Below the pieces are notes generated by a model. It saw nothing but the letters and a program-made list of their open reading frames with translations. It did no database searches and was not told the origin of the DNA. The translations under genes were made by a program, and so were the position numbers. From Nisaea sp. (lineage in GTDB: Bacteria > Pseudomonadota > Alphaproteobacteria > Thalassobaculales > Thalassobaculaceae), in the NCBI RefSeq assembly GCF_034670185.1, contig NZ_JAXMNY010000001.1, positions 806,001 to 870,000 on the forward strand: a stretch of DNA of 64,000 nucleotides, written 5' to 3'. Positions 31,890-40,973 of the stretch are shown in pieces. How positions within the stretch are numbered: the stretch's first letter is position 1; every line of letters begins with the position of its first letter.

Positions 31890-33140
31890 ATGACTGAACC
31901 GGCCAGCAATATCCGGATCAACGGGCAGCGGCTGTGGGACAGCCTTATGGACATGGCGAAGATCGGACCCGGCCTGCGCGGCGGCAACAACCGCCAGACG
32001 CTGACCGACTCCGACAAGGAAGGCCGTGATCTCTTCACCAAATGGTGCGAGCAGCAGGGCCTGACCATGGGTGTCGACAGCATGGGCAACATGTTCGCCC
32101 GGCGCGAGGGCACGGACCCGGACGCGCTTCCGGTGATGATGGGTAGCCATCTGGATACCCAGCCGACCGGCGGTAAGTATGACGGCGTTCTCGGCGTTCT
32201 CGGCGCGCTGGAGGTGATCCGCACGCTGAACGATCTCGGCATCAAGACGAAGCATCCGATTGAGGTGGTGAACTGGACCAACGAGGAAGGCACGCGTTTC
32301 GCGCCCGCGATGGTCGCCTCCGGTGTGTTCGCCGGCATTCATACCCAGGACTGGGCCTACGACCGGACGGACGCGGACGGGCTGAGGCTCGGCGACGAGC
32401 TGGAGCGCATCGGCTACAAGGGCGACGAGCCGGTTGGCCAGCGCAAGATGCATGCTTTCTTCGAGCTGCATATCGAGCAGGGTCCGATCCTCGAGGACGA
32501 GAATATCGATATCGGTGTTGTGACCCACGGCCAGGGTCTGAAGTGGATCCAGATCACGCTGACCGGCAAGGAGAGCCACACAGGCTCAACCCCCATGCCG
32601 AAGCGGATCAATGCCGGGCTTGGCATGGCGCGTGTCACCGAACTGGTGAACGAGATTGCCTTGGAGCATGGCCCGAACGGTGTCGGCGCTATCGGCCATC
32701 TCGAGCTCTACCCGAATTCCCGGAACATCATTCCGGGCCGCACTGTCTTCACGGTCGATTTCCGGCACCCGGACAAGGCGGCTCTTGAAGAGATGGACGT
32801 CAAGCTGCGGGCGGGGGCGGAGAAGATAGCCGCTGAAATCGGGCTGGGTATTGAGATCGAGCAGACCGGCGGTTTCGATCCGGTGACCTTTGACGAGAAT
32901 TGCGTGACTGCCGTGCGCAACGCGGCGGAAAGCCTCGGGTACTCGCACCGGAACATCGTTTCCGGCGCCGGGCACGATGCCTGCTGGATCAACCGGGTCG
33001 CACCGACCTCCATGATCATGTGCCCCTGTGTCGACGGCCTCAGCCACAACGAGGACGAGGAGATCAGCAAGGAGTGGGCGACCGCCGGTGCGGATGTGCT
33101 GTTCCGTGCCGTGGTCGAGACCGCGCAGATCGTCGAATAG
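31890..33140 (+). CDS. Zn-dependent amidohydrolase, N-carbamoyl-beta-alanine type (PydC/HyuC family)
   Basis: 416 residues of the M20/AllC-HyuC family. Metal ligands are in GSHLDTQPTGGKYDG (His87, Asp98) and NEEGTRFAP (Glu132/133), and the dimerisation/substrate loop is GKESHTGSTPMPKRINAG near 210. The late GAGHDACW block carries a further substrate His. It hydrolyses N-carbamoyl-beta-alanine (or the 2-methyl form) to the beta-amino acid, CO2 and ammonia, the last step of the reductive pathway. The neighbouring dihydropyrimidinase gene, 21 bp downstream, supports this over allantoate or hydantoin use. Good ribosome-binding site CAGGAG. Confidence 0.88.
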   Translation: MTEPASNIRINGQRLWDSLMDMAKIGPGLRGGNNRQTLTDSDKEGRDLFTKWCEQQGLTMGVDSMGNMFARREGTDPDALPVMMGSHLDTQPTGGKYDGVLGVLGALEVIRTLNDLGIKTKHPIEVVNWTNEEGTRFAPAMVASGVFAGIHTQDWAYDRTDADGLRLGDELERIGYKGDEPVGQRKMHAFFELHIEQGPILEDENIDIGVVTHGQGLKWIQITLTGKESHTGSTPMPKRINAGLGMARVTELVNEIALEHGPNGVGAIGHLELYPNSRNIIPGRTVFTVDFRHPDKAALEEMDVKLRAGAEKIAAEIGLGIEIEQTGGFDPVTFDENCVTAVRNAAESLGYSHRNIVSGAGHDACWINRVAPTSMIMCPCVDGLSHNEDEEISKEWATAGADVLFRAVVETAQIVE

Positions 33141-33161
33141 AACCGGGAGAGGAACGAGTTC

Positions 33162-34616
33162 ATGTCCAAAGTCATCAAAGGCGGGACAGTCGTCACCGCC
33201 GACCACAGTTTTGAAGCCGACGTTCTGATCGAAGGCGGCGTTATCACTGCCATCGGCAAGGGTCTGAAGGGCAACGAGACCATCGATGCCACTGGTTGCT
33301 ACATCATGCCGGGCGGGATCGATCCGCACACGCATATGGAAATGCCTTTCATGGGCACCTATTCGGCGGACGATTTCCATAGCGGAACATCCGCGGCGGC
33401 TGCCGGCGGTACCACGATGGTGGTGGATTTCTGTCTGCCGGTGCCGGACCAGTCCCTGATGCAGGCCCTGCAGAGCTGGGATCAGAAAAGCTCCAAGGCA
33501 GTGACCGACTATTCCTTCCACATGGCCATCACCTGGTGGTCGGAGCAGGTCTTCGACGAGATGCAGCAGGTGGTGAACCGCGGTATCAACACCTTCAAGC
33601 ACTTCATGGCCTACAAGGGCGCGCTGATGATCGAGGACGACGAGATGTTCGCCTCATTCCGGCGTTGCGCCGATATCGGCGGCATGCCGCTGGTCCATGC
33701 CGAGAATGGCGACGTTGTTGCGCACCTGCAGGAAAAACTGCTGGCCGAGGGCAATAACGGGCCGGAGGCGCATGCCTATTCCCGTCCGCCGGAAGTCGAG
33801 GGCGAGGCCGCCAACCGGGCTATCATGATCGCAGACATGGCGAACGTGCCGCTCTACATCGTGCATGTCTCCTGCGAGCAGGCACACGAGGCGATCCGCC
33901 GCGCCCGGCAGAACGGCAAGCGCGTATTCGGCGAGCCGTTGATCCAGCATCTGGTGCTGGACGAAAGCGAATATGCGAACCCGGATTGGGACCATGCAGC
34001 ACGCCGTGTCATGTCTCCGCCGTTCCGCGACAAGACGCATCAGGACGGCCTCTGGGCCGGTCTGGCTGCGGGCTCGCTGCAATGCGTGGCGACCGACCAT
34101 TGTGCCTTCACCACGGACCAGAAGCGCATGGGGCTGGGTGATTTCACCAAGATCCCGAACGGCACCGGCGGACTTGAGGATCGGTTGCCCGTGCTCTGGA
34201 CGCGGGGCGTCAATACCGGTCGCTTGACTCCGAACGAGTTCGTCGCGGTAACTTCAACAAACATCGCCAAGATTCTGAATTTGTTTCCGAAAAAGGGCGC
34301 GGTGATGGTCGGTGCAGACGCTGATTTGGTGGTCTGGGATCCGAAGGCGACGAAGACGATCACGGCTGCAAAGCAGACTTCCGCCATCGATTACAATGTC
34401 TTCGAGGGCATCGATGTCATGGGGCTGCCGCGCTTCACCCTTAGCCGGGGCGATGTGGTAGCGACCGAGGGCAAGGTCGATGCCGCCGAAGGGCGCGGCA
34501 AGTTCGTTGGCCGTGATCCTTACCCGGCCACGAACAAGGCGCTTTCCAAGTGGAAAGAGCTGACGGCACCGCGCAAGGTGGTGCGGTCCGCGGCAAACAT
34601 GCCGGCCGGCGTCTAG
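33162..34616 (+). CDS. hydA: Dihydropyrimidinase (D-hydantoinase)
   Basis: 484-residue cyclic amidohydrolase. The metal motif DPHTHMEMPFMG holds His56 and His58. The carbamylated bridging lysine is Lys152 in FMAYKGALM. Later ligands are HAENGD near 187 and HVSCEQAHEA near 232, with the final Asp in VATDHCAF near 311. It opens 5,6-dihydrouracil to N-carbamoyl-beta-alanine, between PreTA and the amidohydrolase in the pathway. Strong ribosome-binding site GGGAGAGG. About 75 bp separate it from the ABC importer genes, probably on the same transcript. Confidence 0.94.
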   Translation: MSKVIKGGTVVTADHSFEADVLIEGGVITAIGKGLKGNETIDATGCYIMPGGIDPHTHMEMPFMGTYSADDFHSGTSAAAAGGTTMVVDFCLPVPDQSLMQALQSWDQKSSKAVTDYSFHMAITWWSEQVFDEMQQVVNRGINTFKHFMAYKGALMIEDDEMFASFRRCADIGGMPLVHAENGDVVAHLQEKLLAEGNNGPEAHAYSRPPEVEGEAANRAIMIADMANVPLYIVHVSCEQAHEAIRRARQNGKRVFGEPLIQHLVLDESEYANPDWDHAARRVMSPPFRDKTHQDGLWAGLAAGSLQCVATDHCAFTTDQKRMGLGDFTKIPNGTGGLEDRLPVLWTRGVNTGRLTPNEFVAVTSTNIAKILNLFPKKGAVMVGADADLVVWDPKATKTITAAKQTSAIDYNVFEGIDVMGLPRFTLSRGDVVATEGKVDAAEGRGKFVGRDPYPATNKALSKWKELTAPRKVVRSAANMPAGV

Positions 34617-34691
34617 ACCGGACCAGAAGATACCGGATAAAGCAGAAGCGGACCGCCGACAGGGATCGGACGGTCCGCCGATTTGGAGAAT

Positions 34692-35537
34692 ATGGTGACA
34701 GACATCCAGGCAACCGATGCCGCCTCAGGGGCGGGCGGCACGGCTGAAGACGATGCTTTTCGGGTTATCGAAGCGCGGGAGCTTTGCCTGACATTCGAGA
34801 CCAATGACGGCCCGGTGCACGCGCTTTCAAACATCGACCTGACGGTCGACCGGGGAGAGTTCGTCTCCTTCATCGGCCCGTCCGGCTGTGGCAAGACGAC
34901 TTTGCTGCGGGTCATTGCCGACCTCGAGAAGGCAACCGCCGGCACGATCTCCGTCAATGGCATGACCCCGGAAGAGGCAAGGCGAAAACGCGCTTACGGT
35001 TATGTGTTTCAGGCGGCCGCGCTTTACCCGTGGCGCACGATTGCCGGCAACGTCGCGCTGCCGCTGGAGATCATGGGGCTGGACAAGGCGGAGCGAGCCG
35101 AACGGATCGCGCGCAATCTGGAACTCGTGAACCTGTCGGGCTTCGAGCGGAAATTCCCTTGGCAGCTTTCGGGCGGCATGCAGCAGCGGGCTTCCATTGC
35201 CCGGGCGCTTGCCGTGGAGCCTGACCTGCTGCTGATGGATGAGCCTTTCGGCGCGCTGGACGAGATCGTCCGCGATCATCTGAACGAGCAGCTCAACCGG
35301 CTCTGGGACCGAACTAACAAGACAGTCATTTTCGTGACGCACTCGATCCCCGAGGCGGTGTTCCTCTCGACCAAGATCGTCGTCATGTCGCCGCGTCCCG
35401 GACGGGTGCATGACGTGATCGACTGTAATCTGCCGCGCGAGCGCACTCTCGATATCCGGGAGACGCCGGAGTTTCTGGAGATCGCCCACAGGGTTCGGGA
35501 CGGGCTCAGGGCAGGGCATGCTTATGACGATGAATGA
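34692..35537 (+). CDS. ABC importer ATPase, nitrate/sulfonate/pyrimidine-type
   Basis: 281 residues if ATG at 34692 is used; GTG one codon later has better spacing to the GGAG site. The ABC domain has GPSGCGKTTLLRVIADLE (Walker A near residue 62), signature LSGGMQQRASIARA, Walker B LLLMDEPFGALDE and H-loop VTHSIPEA. GMQQRASIARA with FGALDE is typical of the SsuB/TauB/NMT1 family. It energises the two permeases that follow. The position behind dihydropyrimidinase suggests import of a pyrimidine, dihydropyrimidine or hydantoin. Its end overlaps the next gene by 20 bp. Confidence 0.88.
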   Translation: MVTDIQATDAASGAGGTAEDDAFRVIEARELCLTFETNDGPVHALSNIDLTVDRGEFVSFIGPSGCGKTTLLRVIADLEKATAGTISVNGMTPEEARRKRAYGYVFQAAALYPWRTIAGNVALPLEIMGLDKAERAERIARNLELVNLSGFERKFPWQLSGGMQQRASIARALAVEPDLLLMDEPFGALDEIVRDHLNEQLNRLWDRTNKTVIFVTHSIPEAVFLSTKIVVMSPRPGRVHDVIDCNLPRERTLDIRETPEFLEIAHRVRDGLRAGHAYDDE

Positions 35538-36408
35538 TGTGCTGAAATCAAAGACCTTCGCGGTTTCAACCGTCGTGCTGGTGCTGATCGCGATCTGGTA
35601 TTTCAGCGCAGTGATGCTGAATGCGCCGTTCCAGCGTGAGCTGGACGAACGGGCAAAGCTGAGCCCGACGACAGGACAATTCATCGAAGCGACCCTGAAC
35701 CAGAAGCGGCCGGTCCTGCCGGCGCCGCATCAGGTTGCAGTCGAGATCTGGAACACCACTGTCGAGAAACGTATTACATCCAAAAGAAGCCTTGTTTATC
35801 ATGGCGGTATAACGCTTTCTTCGACCATGCTCGGCTTTGTCATGGGCACGGTTCTCGGCGTGACTTTGGCAGCGGCAATCATCCATGTGGAGAGCCTTGA
35901 GCGCAGCCTGATGCCCTGGATCATCACCTCACAGACCATTCCGATCCTGGCGATTGCGCCGATGGTCATCGTGGTGCTGAACGCGGTAGGCATTTCCGGC
36001 TTGATCCCGAAGGCATTGATCTCGACTTATCTGTCCTTCTTCCCGGTTACCGTCGGTGTGGTGAAGGGCCTGCGGTCGCCCGATCCGATGCAGCTCGACC
36101 TGATGCGAACCTACAGCGCGTCCTCTTTCCAGACATTTTGGAAACTGCGCTGGCCGTCCTCGATTCCGTTCCTGTTCACCTCAATGAAGATCGCCATTGC
36201 CGCCAGTCTTGTTGGTGCCATCGTCGGTGAGCTGCCGACCGGGGCCGTTGCGGGACTGGGCGCGCGACTGCTGGCCGGCTCCTATTACGGGCAGACTGTG
36301 CAGATCTGGTCCGCCCTGCTGAGCGCGGCGTTCCTGGCGGCCATGCTGGTCACCATCGTCGGTTTTGCCGATAAAGTTGTGCGGCGCCGGATGGGGATCA
36401 TGCAATGA
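35518..36408 (+). CDS. ABC importer permease (SsuC/TauC-like), first of two
   Basis: 296 residues with about six membrane helices; in-frame ATG codons at 35518, 35524 and 35530 are all possible starts. The first helix (TFAVSTVVLVLIAIWYFSAV) is followed by a periplasmic stretch with LPAPHQVAVEIWNT, characteristic of the family, then the permease core with the EAA-like LRSPDPMQLDLMRTYSASSFQ. Overlaps with both the ATPase gene and the next permease (ATGA at 36405) indicate a tightly coupled operon. It should form a heterodimeric channel with the second permease. Confidence 0.85.
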   Translation: MLMTMNDVLKSKTFAVSTVVLVLIAIWYFSAVMLNAPFQRELDERAKLSPTTGQFIEATLNQKRPVLPAPHQVAVEIWNTTVEKRITSKRSLVYHGGITLSSTMLGFVMGTVLGVTLAAAIIHVESLERSLMPWIITSQTIPILAIAPMVIVVLNAVGISGLIPKALISTYLSFFPVTVGVVKGLRSPDPMQLDLMRTYSASSFQTFWKLRWPSSIPFLFTSMKIAIAASLVGAIVGELPTGAVAGLGARLLAGSYYGQTVQIWSALLSAAFLAAMLVTIVGFADKVVRRRMGIMQ

Positions 36409-37514
36409 GCCGATTCCTGTCATTGACCGTGCTGGCGGGCGGTATCGCCCTGCTGGCCGGGCTTGCGTTCCAGATCGTCTCCGCCGATGCGGTGTGGTCG
36501 CCGTCCTATGGCCTCGCCGCGGCGTTGCTGGCTGGCTCCTACCTGCTGTCGGTATTTTGGCGGCATGGGGCGGCAGCGGCATTTCTTTTGCTCGCTACTG
36601 TGCATCTCGCGGCTATTCCGCTGATCGGACATATCGGTCACGGTGAAGGGGAAATGGGGCCGGCCTACTGGGCCTTGCTGATTTCCGGCTGGCTGGCTGC
36701 CTGGACCAGTGTCACGCGGCTGACGACTGCGGCTCGGGCCGTGCCGCCATCGGCGAAGCAGGCGATTAACTTGCTGATCCCGTTTGTTTTCGGGGTTTGG
36801 CTGATTCTGATCTGGGAAGCCATTACACGAGGAGCCGGCGTGCCGCAGGTCCTCTTGCCGGCACCGAGCGCGGTCTGGGCCAAGCTCATTGCGTCCTTGC
36901 CGATACTCTGGGCGGATTTCGTCCAAACCTTCATGAAGGCCGTTATCGCGGGCTACGTCCTCGGATGCGGCATCGGTTTCGGCACCGCCATCCTGGTCGA
37001 CCGCTCGCCCTTCCTGAAGCGCGGGCTGATGCCGGTCGGCAATATGGTGAGTGCGCTGCCGATCATCGGCGTGGCGCCGATCATGGTGATGTGGTTCGGC
37101 TTCGACTGGCAGTCGAAAGCAGCGGTCGTCGTCATTATGACTTTCTTCCCGATGCTGGTGAACACGCTGGAAGGCCTCTCTGCCTCAAGCGCGATGCAAC
37201 GGGACCTGATGCGGACCTACGCCGCCAGTTACAGCCAGACACTGCTTAAACTGCGTCTCGTCGAGGCTCTGCCTTTCATCTTCAACGCCCTCAAGATCAA
37301 TTCGACTCTGGCGCTGATCGGCGCCATCGTGTCGGAGTTCTTCGGAACGCCGATCGTGGGTATGGGATTCCGCATATCAACCGAGGTCGGCCGTATGAAT
37401 GTCGACATGGTCTGGGCGGAAATTGCGGTCGCGGCGCTCGCCGGTTCCGCTTTCTACGGGTCGCTCGTTCTGATCGAGCGCACCCTTACATTCTGGCACC
37501 CGTCAAACAGATAA
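36405..37514 (+). CDS. ABC importer permease (SsuC/TauC-like), second, with N-terminal membrane extension
   Basis: 369 residues. About 120 residues of extra N-terminal hydrophobic sequence (four short membrane segments) precede the normal permease domain, which starts near LLIPFVFGVWLILIWEAITR and contains VPQVLLPAPSAVWAKLIASLP and the EAA-like SSAMQRDLMRTYAASYSQTL. The start ATG overlaps the preceding stop by 4 bp. Heteromeric pairs with one extended permease are known in NMT1/THI5-type pyrimidine importers, which fits this gene neighbourhood. Confidence 0.85.
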   Translation: MSRFLSLTVLAGGIALLAGLAFQIVSADAVWSPSYGLAAALLAGSYLLSVFWRHGAAAAFLLLATVHLAAIPLIGHIGHGEGEMGPAYWALLISGWLAAWTSVTRLTTAARAVPPSAKQAINLLIPFVFGVWLILIWEAITRGAGVPQVLLPAPSAVWAKLIASLPILWADFVQTFMKAVIAGYVLGCGIGFGTAILVDRSPFLKRGLMPVGNMVSALPIIGVAPIMVMWFGFDWQSKAAVVVIMTFFPMLVNTLEGLSASSAMQRDLMRTYAASYSQTLLKLRLVEALPFIFNALKINSTLALIGAIVSEFFGTPIVGMGFRISTEVGRMNVDMVWAEIAVAALAGSAFYGSLVLIERTLTFWHPSNR

Positions 37515-37555
37515 GTCCGGGGTCAGGCAGGCTTCATCGAATGAGGAGAGTAACC

Positions 37556-38551
37556 ATGCAAAAGATGCTGACAGGACTGCTTGCGGGGGCATTCAGTCTG
37601 GCCGCCGTGACGGCGATGGCCGAAGGCGATGACCATGTCACGCTTCAGCTTAAATGGGTGACCCAGGCACAGTTCGCCGGCTATTACGTTGCCGCGGACA
37701 AAGGCTTCTACGAAGCGGAAGAACTCACCGTCGATATCAAACCGGGTGGTCCGGACATCGCGCCGCCGCAGGTGATCGCCGGTGGCGGGGCCGACGTCAT
37801 TATCGACTGGATGCCGTCCGCTCTTGCATCGCGCGAGAAGGGTGTGCCGCTGGTTAATATCGCCCAGCCGTTCAAGACCTCAGGCATGATGCTGACCTGC
37901 CGCAAGGAAACCGGGATCAAGTCCCCGGCGGACTTCAAGGACAAGACCCTCGGCGTCTGGTTCTTCGGCAACGAATATCCGTTCCTGTCCTGGATGTCCC
38001 AACTCGGCATCAAGACAGACGGCAGCGCCGGCGGCGTTACGGTGCTGAAGCAGGGCTTCAACGTTGACCCGCTGTTGCAGAAGCAGGCCGACTGCGTTTC
38101 CACCATGACCTACAACGAGTATTGGCAGGTTATCGACGCCGGCATTCCGGCGGACGAACTGGTGGTGTTCAAGTATCAGGACCAGGGTGTTGCCACGCTT
38201 GAGGACGGCCTTTACGTGCTTGAGAAGAACCTCAAGGATCCGGCATTTGTCTCCAAGATGGCGCGCTTCGTGAAAGCCTCCATGAAGGGCTGGAAATATG
38301 CGGCCGAGCATCCGGACGAGGCGGCGGACATCGTGCTTGAGAACGATTCCTCAGGTGCCCAGACCGAGAAGCATCAGCGTCGCATGATGCGCGAAATCTC
38401 CAAACTGACGGCGGGCTCCAATGGCACGCTCGACCCGGCCGACTACGAGCGGACCGTGAACACTCTGCTTAAGGGGGGCTCCAGCCCGGTCATCACCAAG
38501 CGGCCGGAAGACGCCTGGACCCACATGATCACTAACAAAGCGCTGAAGTAA
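37556..38551 (+). CDS. NMT1/THI5-like ABC substrate-binding protein
   Basis: 331 residues with a signal peptide (MQKMLTGLLAGAFSLAAVTA, cleaved at AMA-EG). The mature start VTLQLKWVTQAQFAGYYVAA followed by DKGFYEAEEL is the hallmark of NMT1/THI5-like proteins, which bind pyrimidine-like ligands such as hydroxymethylpyrimidine precursors, riboflavin or pyrimidines. ATG at 37556 has GAGGAGAG upstream; an ATG at 37541 is only part of that site. Unlike the other importers here, the binding-protein gene is last. A bidirectional terminator follows. Substrate inferred from context: uracil, thymine or dihydropyrimidines. Confidence 0.87.
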   Translation: MQKMLTGLLAGAFSLAAVTAMAEGDDHVTLQLKWVTQAQFAGYYVAADKGFYEAEELTVDIKPGGPDIAPPQVIAGGGADVIIDWMPSALASREKGVPLVNIAQPFKTSGMMLTCRKETGIKSPADFKDKTLGVWFFGNEYPFLSWMSQLGIKTDGSAGGVTVLKQGFNVDPLLQKQADCVSTMTYNEYWQVIDAGIPADELVVFKYQDQGVATLEDGLYVLEKNLKDPAFVSKMARFVKASMKGWKYAAEHPDEAADIVLENDSSGAQTEKHQRRMMREISKLTAGSNGTLDPADYERTVNTLLKGGSSPVITKRPEDAWTHMITNKALK

Positions 38552-38574
38552 GTCACGCTTTAAAACCGATCAGG

Positions 38575-38601
38575 AAAAGGCGGCTTCAGGGCCGCCTTTT
38601 T
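38575..38601. terminator. Bidirectional intrinsic terminator
   Basis: GGCGGC (38579-38584) and GCCGCC (38591-38596) form a stem with T5 on the plus strand and AAAA in front, giving TTTT on the minus strand. It lies between the convergent NMT1 binding-protein gene and livF, so it can end both transcripts. Confidence 0.9.
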
Positions 38602-38608
38602 CATGCGT

Positions 38609-39325
38609 TCAAGCGCTGGTGGCCCCAAGATAGGCTTTCTGGACCGCCGGGTCGTTTGCCAATTCGACGGCATTGCCGGCTCCCGTGATGTGCCCGTTCT
38701 CTATCAGGTAACCGCGGTCGGCGATCGCCAGGCTCTGACGGGCATTCTGCTCGACCAGCAGTACGCCCATGCCGGTATCGCGGATCTTCGCGAGATTGCG
38801 GAACAGCTCCTGGCAGAGGATCGGCGACAGGCCGAGCGAGGGCTCATCCAGCAGCAGGATGTCGGGGTTGGACATGATGGCACGACCAATTGCGACCATT
38901 TGCTGCTCGCCTCCGGACATGGTGCGAACAATCTGCGCCCTGCGATCCTTGAGCTTCGGGAACAATTCCAGGACTTTCGCCAGATTGTCTTTCTCCGCGG
39001 CGCGCGCGCGTGCCGGATAGGCCCCGAGCGTGAGGTTCTCGCCAACGCTGAGCGCGCCAAATATGCCGCGTCCTTCGGGCACCAGGCCCAGGCCCGTCTC
39101 GACGACCCTGTCCGGTTTCTGGCCGATGAGAGCTTTTGCATTGAGAGAGGCGACACCGCTGACCTTGCCGTCCGATATCCCTGCGATGGCACGTAGCAGA
39201 GAGGATTTCCCGGCTCCGTTCGCCCCGAGAATAACGACAATCTCGCCTCTGTCGACAGTCAGCGATACGCCATGAAGTGCCTCATGCAAGCCGTAGGAAA
39301 CGCTGATATCCTGGATTTCCAGCAT
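38609..39325 (-). CDS. livF: Branched-chain-type amino acid ABC ATPase LivF
   Basis: 238 residues with Walker A GANGAGKSSLLRAI near residue 34, signature MSGGEQQMVAIGRA and Walker B ILLLDEPSLGLSP, all LivF-typical. It is the second ATPase of a HAAT-family importer and works with LivG. Its ATG overlaps the livG stop by one base. It is the last gene of the livK-H-M-G-F operon. The ligand (branched-chain amino acid, amide or other) is set by the binding protein. Confidence 0.9.
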   Translation of the reverse strand: MLEIQDISVSYGLHEALHGVSLTVDRGEIVVILGANGAGKSSLLRAIAGISDGKVSGVASLNAKALIGQKPDRVVETGLGLVPEGRGIFGALSVGENLTLGAYPARARAAEKDNLAKVLELFPKLKDRRAQIVRTMSGGEQQMVAIGRAIMSNPDILLLDEPSLGLSPILCQELFRNLAKIRDTGMGVLLVEQNARQSLAIADRGYLIENGHITGAGNAVELANDPAVQKAYLGATSA

Positions 39326-40056
39326 CAGGCGTCTCCCAGATAGGCTTCGATGACCTGCGGGTCGGAGAGGACTTCCGCTGGCGTGCCTTCGGCGATCTTT
39401 TTGCCTGAATTCATGACGACGCAGCGGTCGCAGAGAGACCGGATCGCGTCCATAACATGTTCAACGAGGATGACCGTCCGGCCTTCGGCCCGGAGAGAGG
39501 AGATCAGGTCAATGCCGACCTGAAGCTCCGAAGGATTGAGCCCTGCCAGCCATTCGTCGAGGAGCAGCACTTCCGGTTCCCCTGCAAGTGCGCGGGCGAG
39601 TTCCAGGCGCTTCTGGTCGATATAGGTGAGGGCGGATACCGGAACAGCGGCTTTGTCCGCGAGACCGACCCGTTCGAGCAGATCCGTCGCGAACACATCC
39701 GCCTCACGTCCCCAACGCCGCTTGTGACCGAAGACGGCTCCCGCTACCGCGTTCTCAAGGACAGAGAGTGCGGGCAGGATCCGGACCAGCTGGAATGTGC
39801 GGGAGATCCCGAGCCGCGCTGTCTCGTGCGGCCGGGCAGCGGTCAGATCATGGCCTTCGAGCGAAACCGATCCGGAGGTCGCCCGGAGGGCGCCTGAAAT
39901 CAGATTGATCGTGGTGGACTTGCCTGAGCCGTTGGGGCCGATCACCCCCATGACCTCATGCTCGCGAACATCGAACGAGAGATCGTTGACGGCGATCAGG
40001 CCGCCGAAGCGCTTCGTCAGTCCGCGCACTTCGAGGATGGTCTCGCCCGGTGTCAT
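39325..40056 (-). CDS. livG: Branched-chain-type amino acid ABC ATPase LivG
   Basis: 243 residues with Walker A GPNGSGKSTTINLISGAL near residue 38, the LivG marker ARLGISRTFQLVRI, and Walker B LLLDEWLAGLNPSE. The usual signature LSGG is replaced by ALTYIDQKRLELARALA; the LSYGxQR motif of LivG proteins is similarly relaxed, but here GQ is changed to ID, which is unusual. Walker B has DEW where DEP is normal. Overlaps livM by 4 bp at its start. Confidence 0.87.
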   Translation of the reverse strand: MTPGETILEVRGLTKRFGGLIAVNDLSFDVREHEVMGVIGPNGSGKSTTINLISGALRATSGSVSLEGHDLTAARPHETARLGISRTFQLVRILPALSVLENAVAGAVFGHKRRWGREADVFATDLLERVGLADKAAVPVSALTYIDQKRLELARALAGEPEVLLLDEWLAGLNPSELQVGIDLISSLRAEGRTVILVEHVMDAIRSLCDRCVVMNSGKKIAEGTPAEVLSDPQVIEAYLGDA

Positions 40057-40973
40057 GGCGCGCTCCGCTTGCCGAGTTTCTCGATGAGGCCGGTTACACC
40101 GTCGGGGATCAGATAGACGATGAGCAGGAAGGCCAGGCCGAGCACCATGGTCGTCGCGCTCGGGAAGGATGCGGAGACCACTTCCCAGAGCAGGGTGAAG
40201 GGGATAACCCCCAAAAGCGGGCCATAGAGGCGCCGGGTGCCGCCCAGCAAAGCCATGATCACGACGAGGAAGCTCAGCTCCGGGGAAAACACAACATTCG
40301 GCTCGATATAGTAATAGCGCGGCGCGACAATGGCGCCGACGAGAGCGGCGAAGAACCCTGTCGTCATGAAAAGCAGGACCTTCGTTCGCGCCGTGTCGAT
40401 CCCGACATGCCGCGCGACTTCCTCGTCATTGCCGAGAATGCGGAGTGCGAAGCCCATGCGCGAGCGGCCGAGACGCCAGCCGAATAGGAAGACCGCAAGC
40501 GTGACGGCGAGGAGCATCCAGTAGATGTGCCGCTCCTCGAGTTCGGTCAGGACATAGAGCCCTTTGGAGCCGAGGAAATTGTTCTGCACCCAGCTCACGA
40601 GGTTGCGGATCATCTCCGCCAGCCCGAGCGTGAAAATCACGAAATAGACGCCGGAAAGGCGCAGGGTGGCGATACCGATCGCGCCCGCCAGCAGCGCGGC
40701 AAGGAAGGGGGCAATGGCCATCATGGTCCAGATGGAGGTGCCGAAATCGCTCATCCCCGTGGCGACCAGGTATCCGCCGATACCGTAGAAGGCACCCGTC
40801 GACAGGGCGATGTAGTGAGTCGGCCCGGAGAACAGGGCCCAACTGGTGGCAAGCGCCGTGTACATCATGATGGTGACGGCGATGGAGAGCCAGTAGCCGT
40901 CGACCAGAAAGGGCAGGGCGGCTACTGCGAGCAAGGCCAGCAGGATCGTGCCGCCGCGAAGGATATCCGGCAT
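40053..40973 (-). CDS. livM: Branched-chain-type amino acid ABC permease LivM
   Basis: 306 residues, about nine hydrophobic helices. ATG at 40971-40973 overlaps the livH stop by one base and gives the normal family length. LivM features are YIALSTGAFYGIGGYLVATG, LRLSGVYFVIFTLGLAEMI, and the conserved cytoplasmic loop MGFALRILGNDEEVARHVGI. It forms the channel with LivH. Confidence 0.9.
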   Translation of the reverse strand: MPDILRGGTILLALLAVAALPFLVDGYWLSIAVTIMMYTALATSWALFSGPTHYIALSTGAFYGIGGYLVATGMSDFGTSIWTMMAIAPFLAALLAGAIGIATLRLSGVYFVIFTLGLAEMIRNLVSWVQNNFLGSKGLYVLTELEERHIYWMLLAVTLAVFLFGWRLGRSRMGFALRILGNDEEVARHVGIDTARTKVLLFMTTGFFAALVGAIVAPRYYYIEPNVVFSPELSFLVVIMALLGGTRRLYGPLLGVIPFTLLWEVVSASFPSATTMVLGLAFLLIVYLIPDGVTGLIEKLGKRSAP

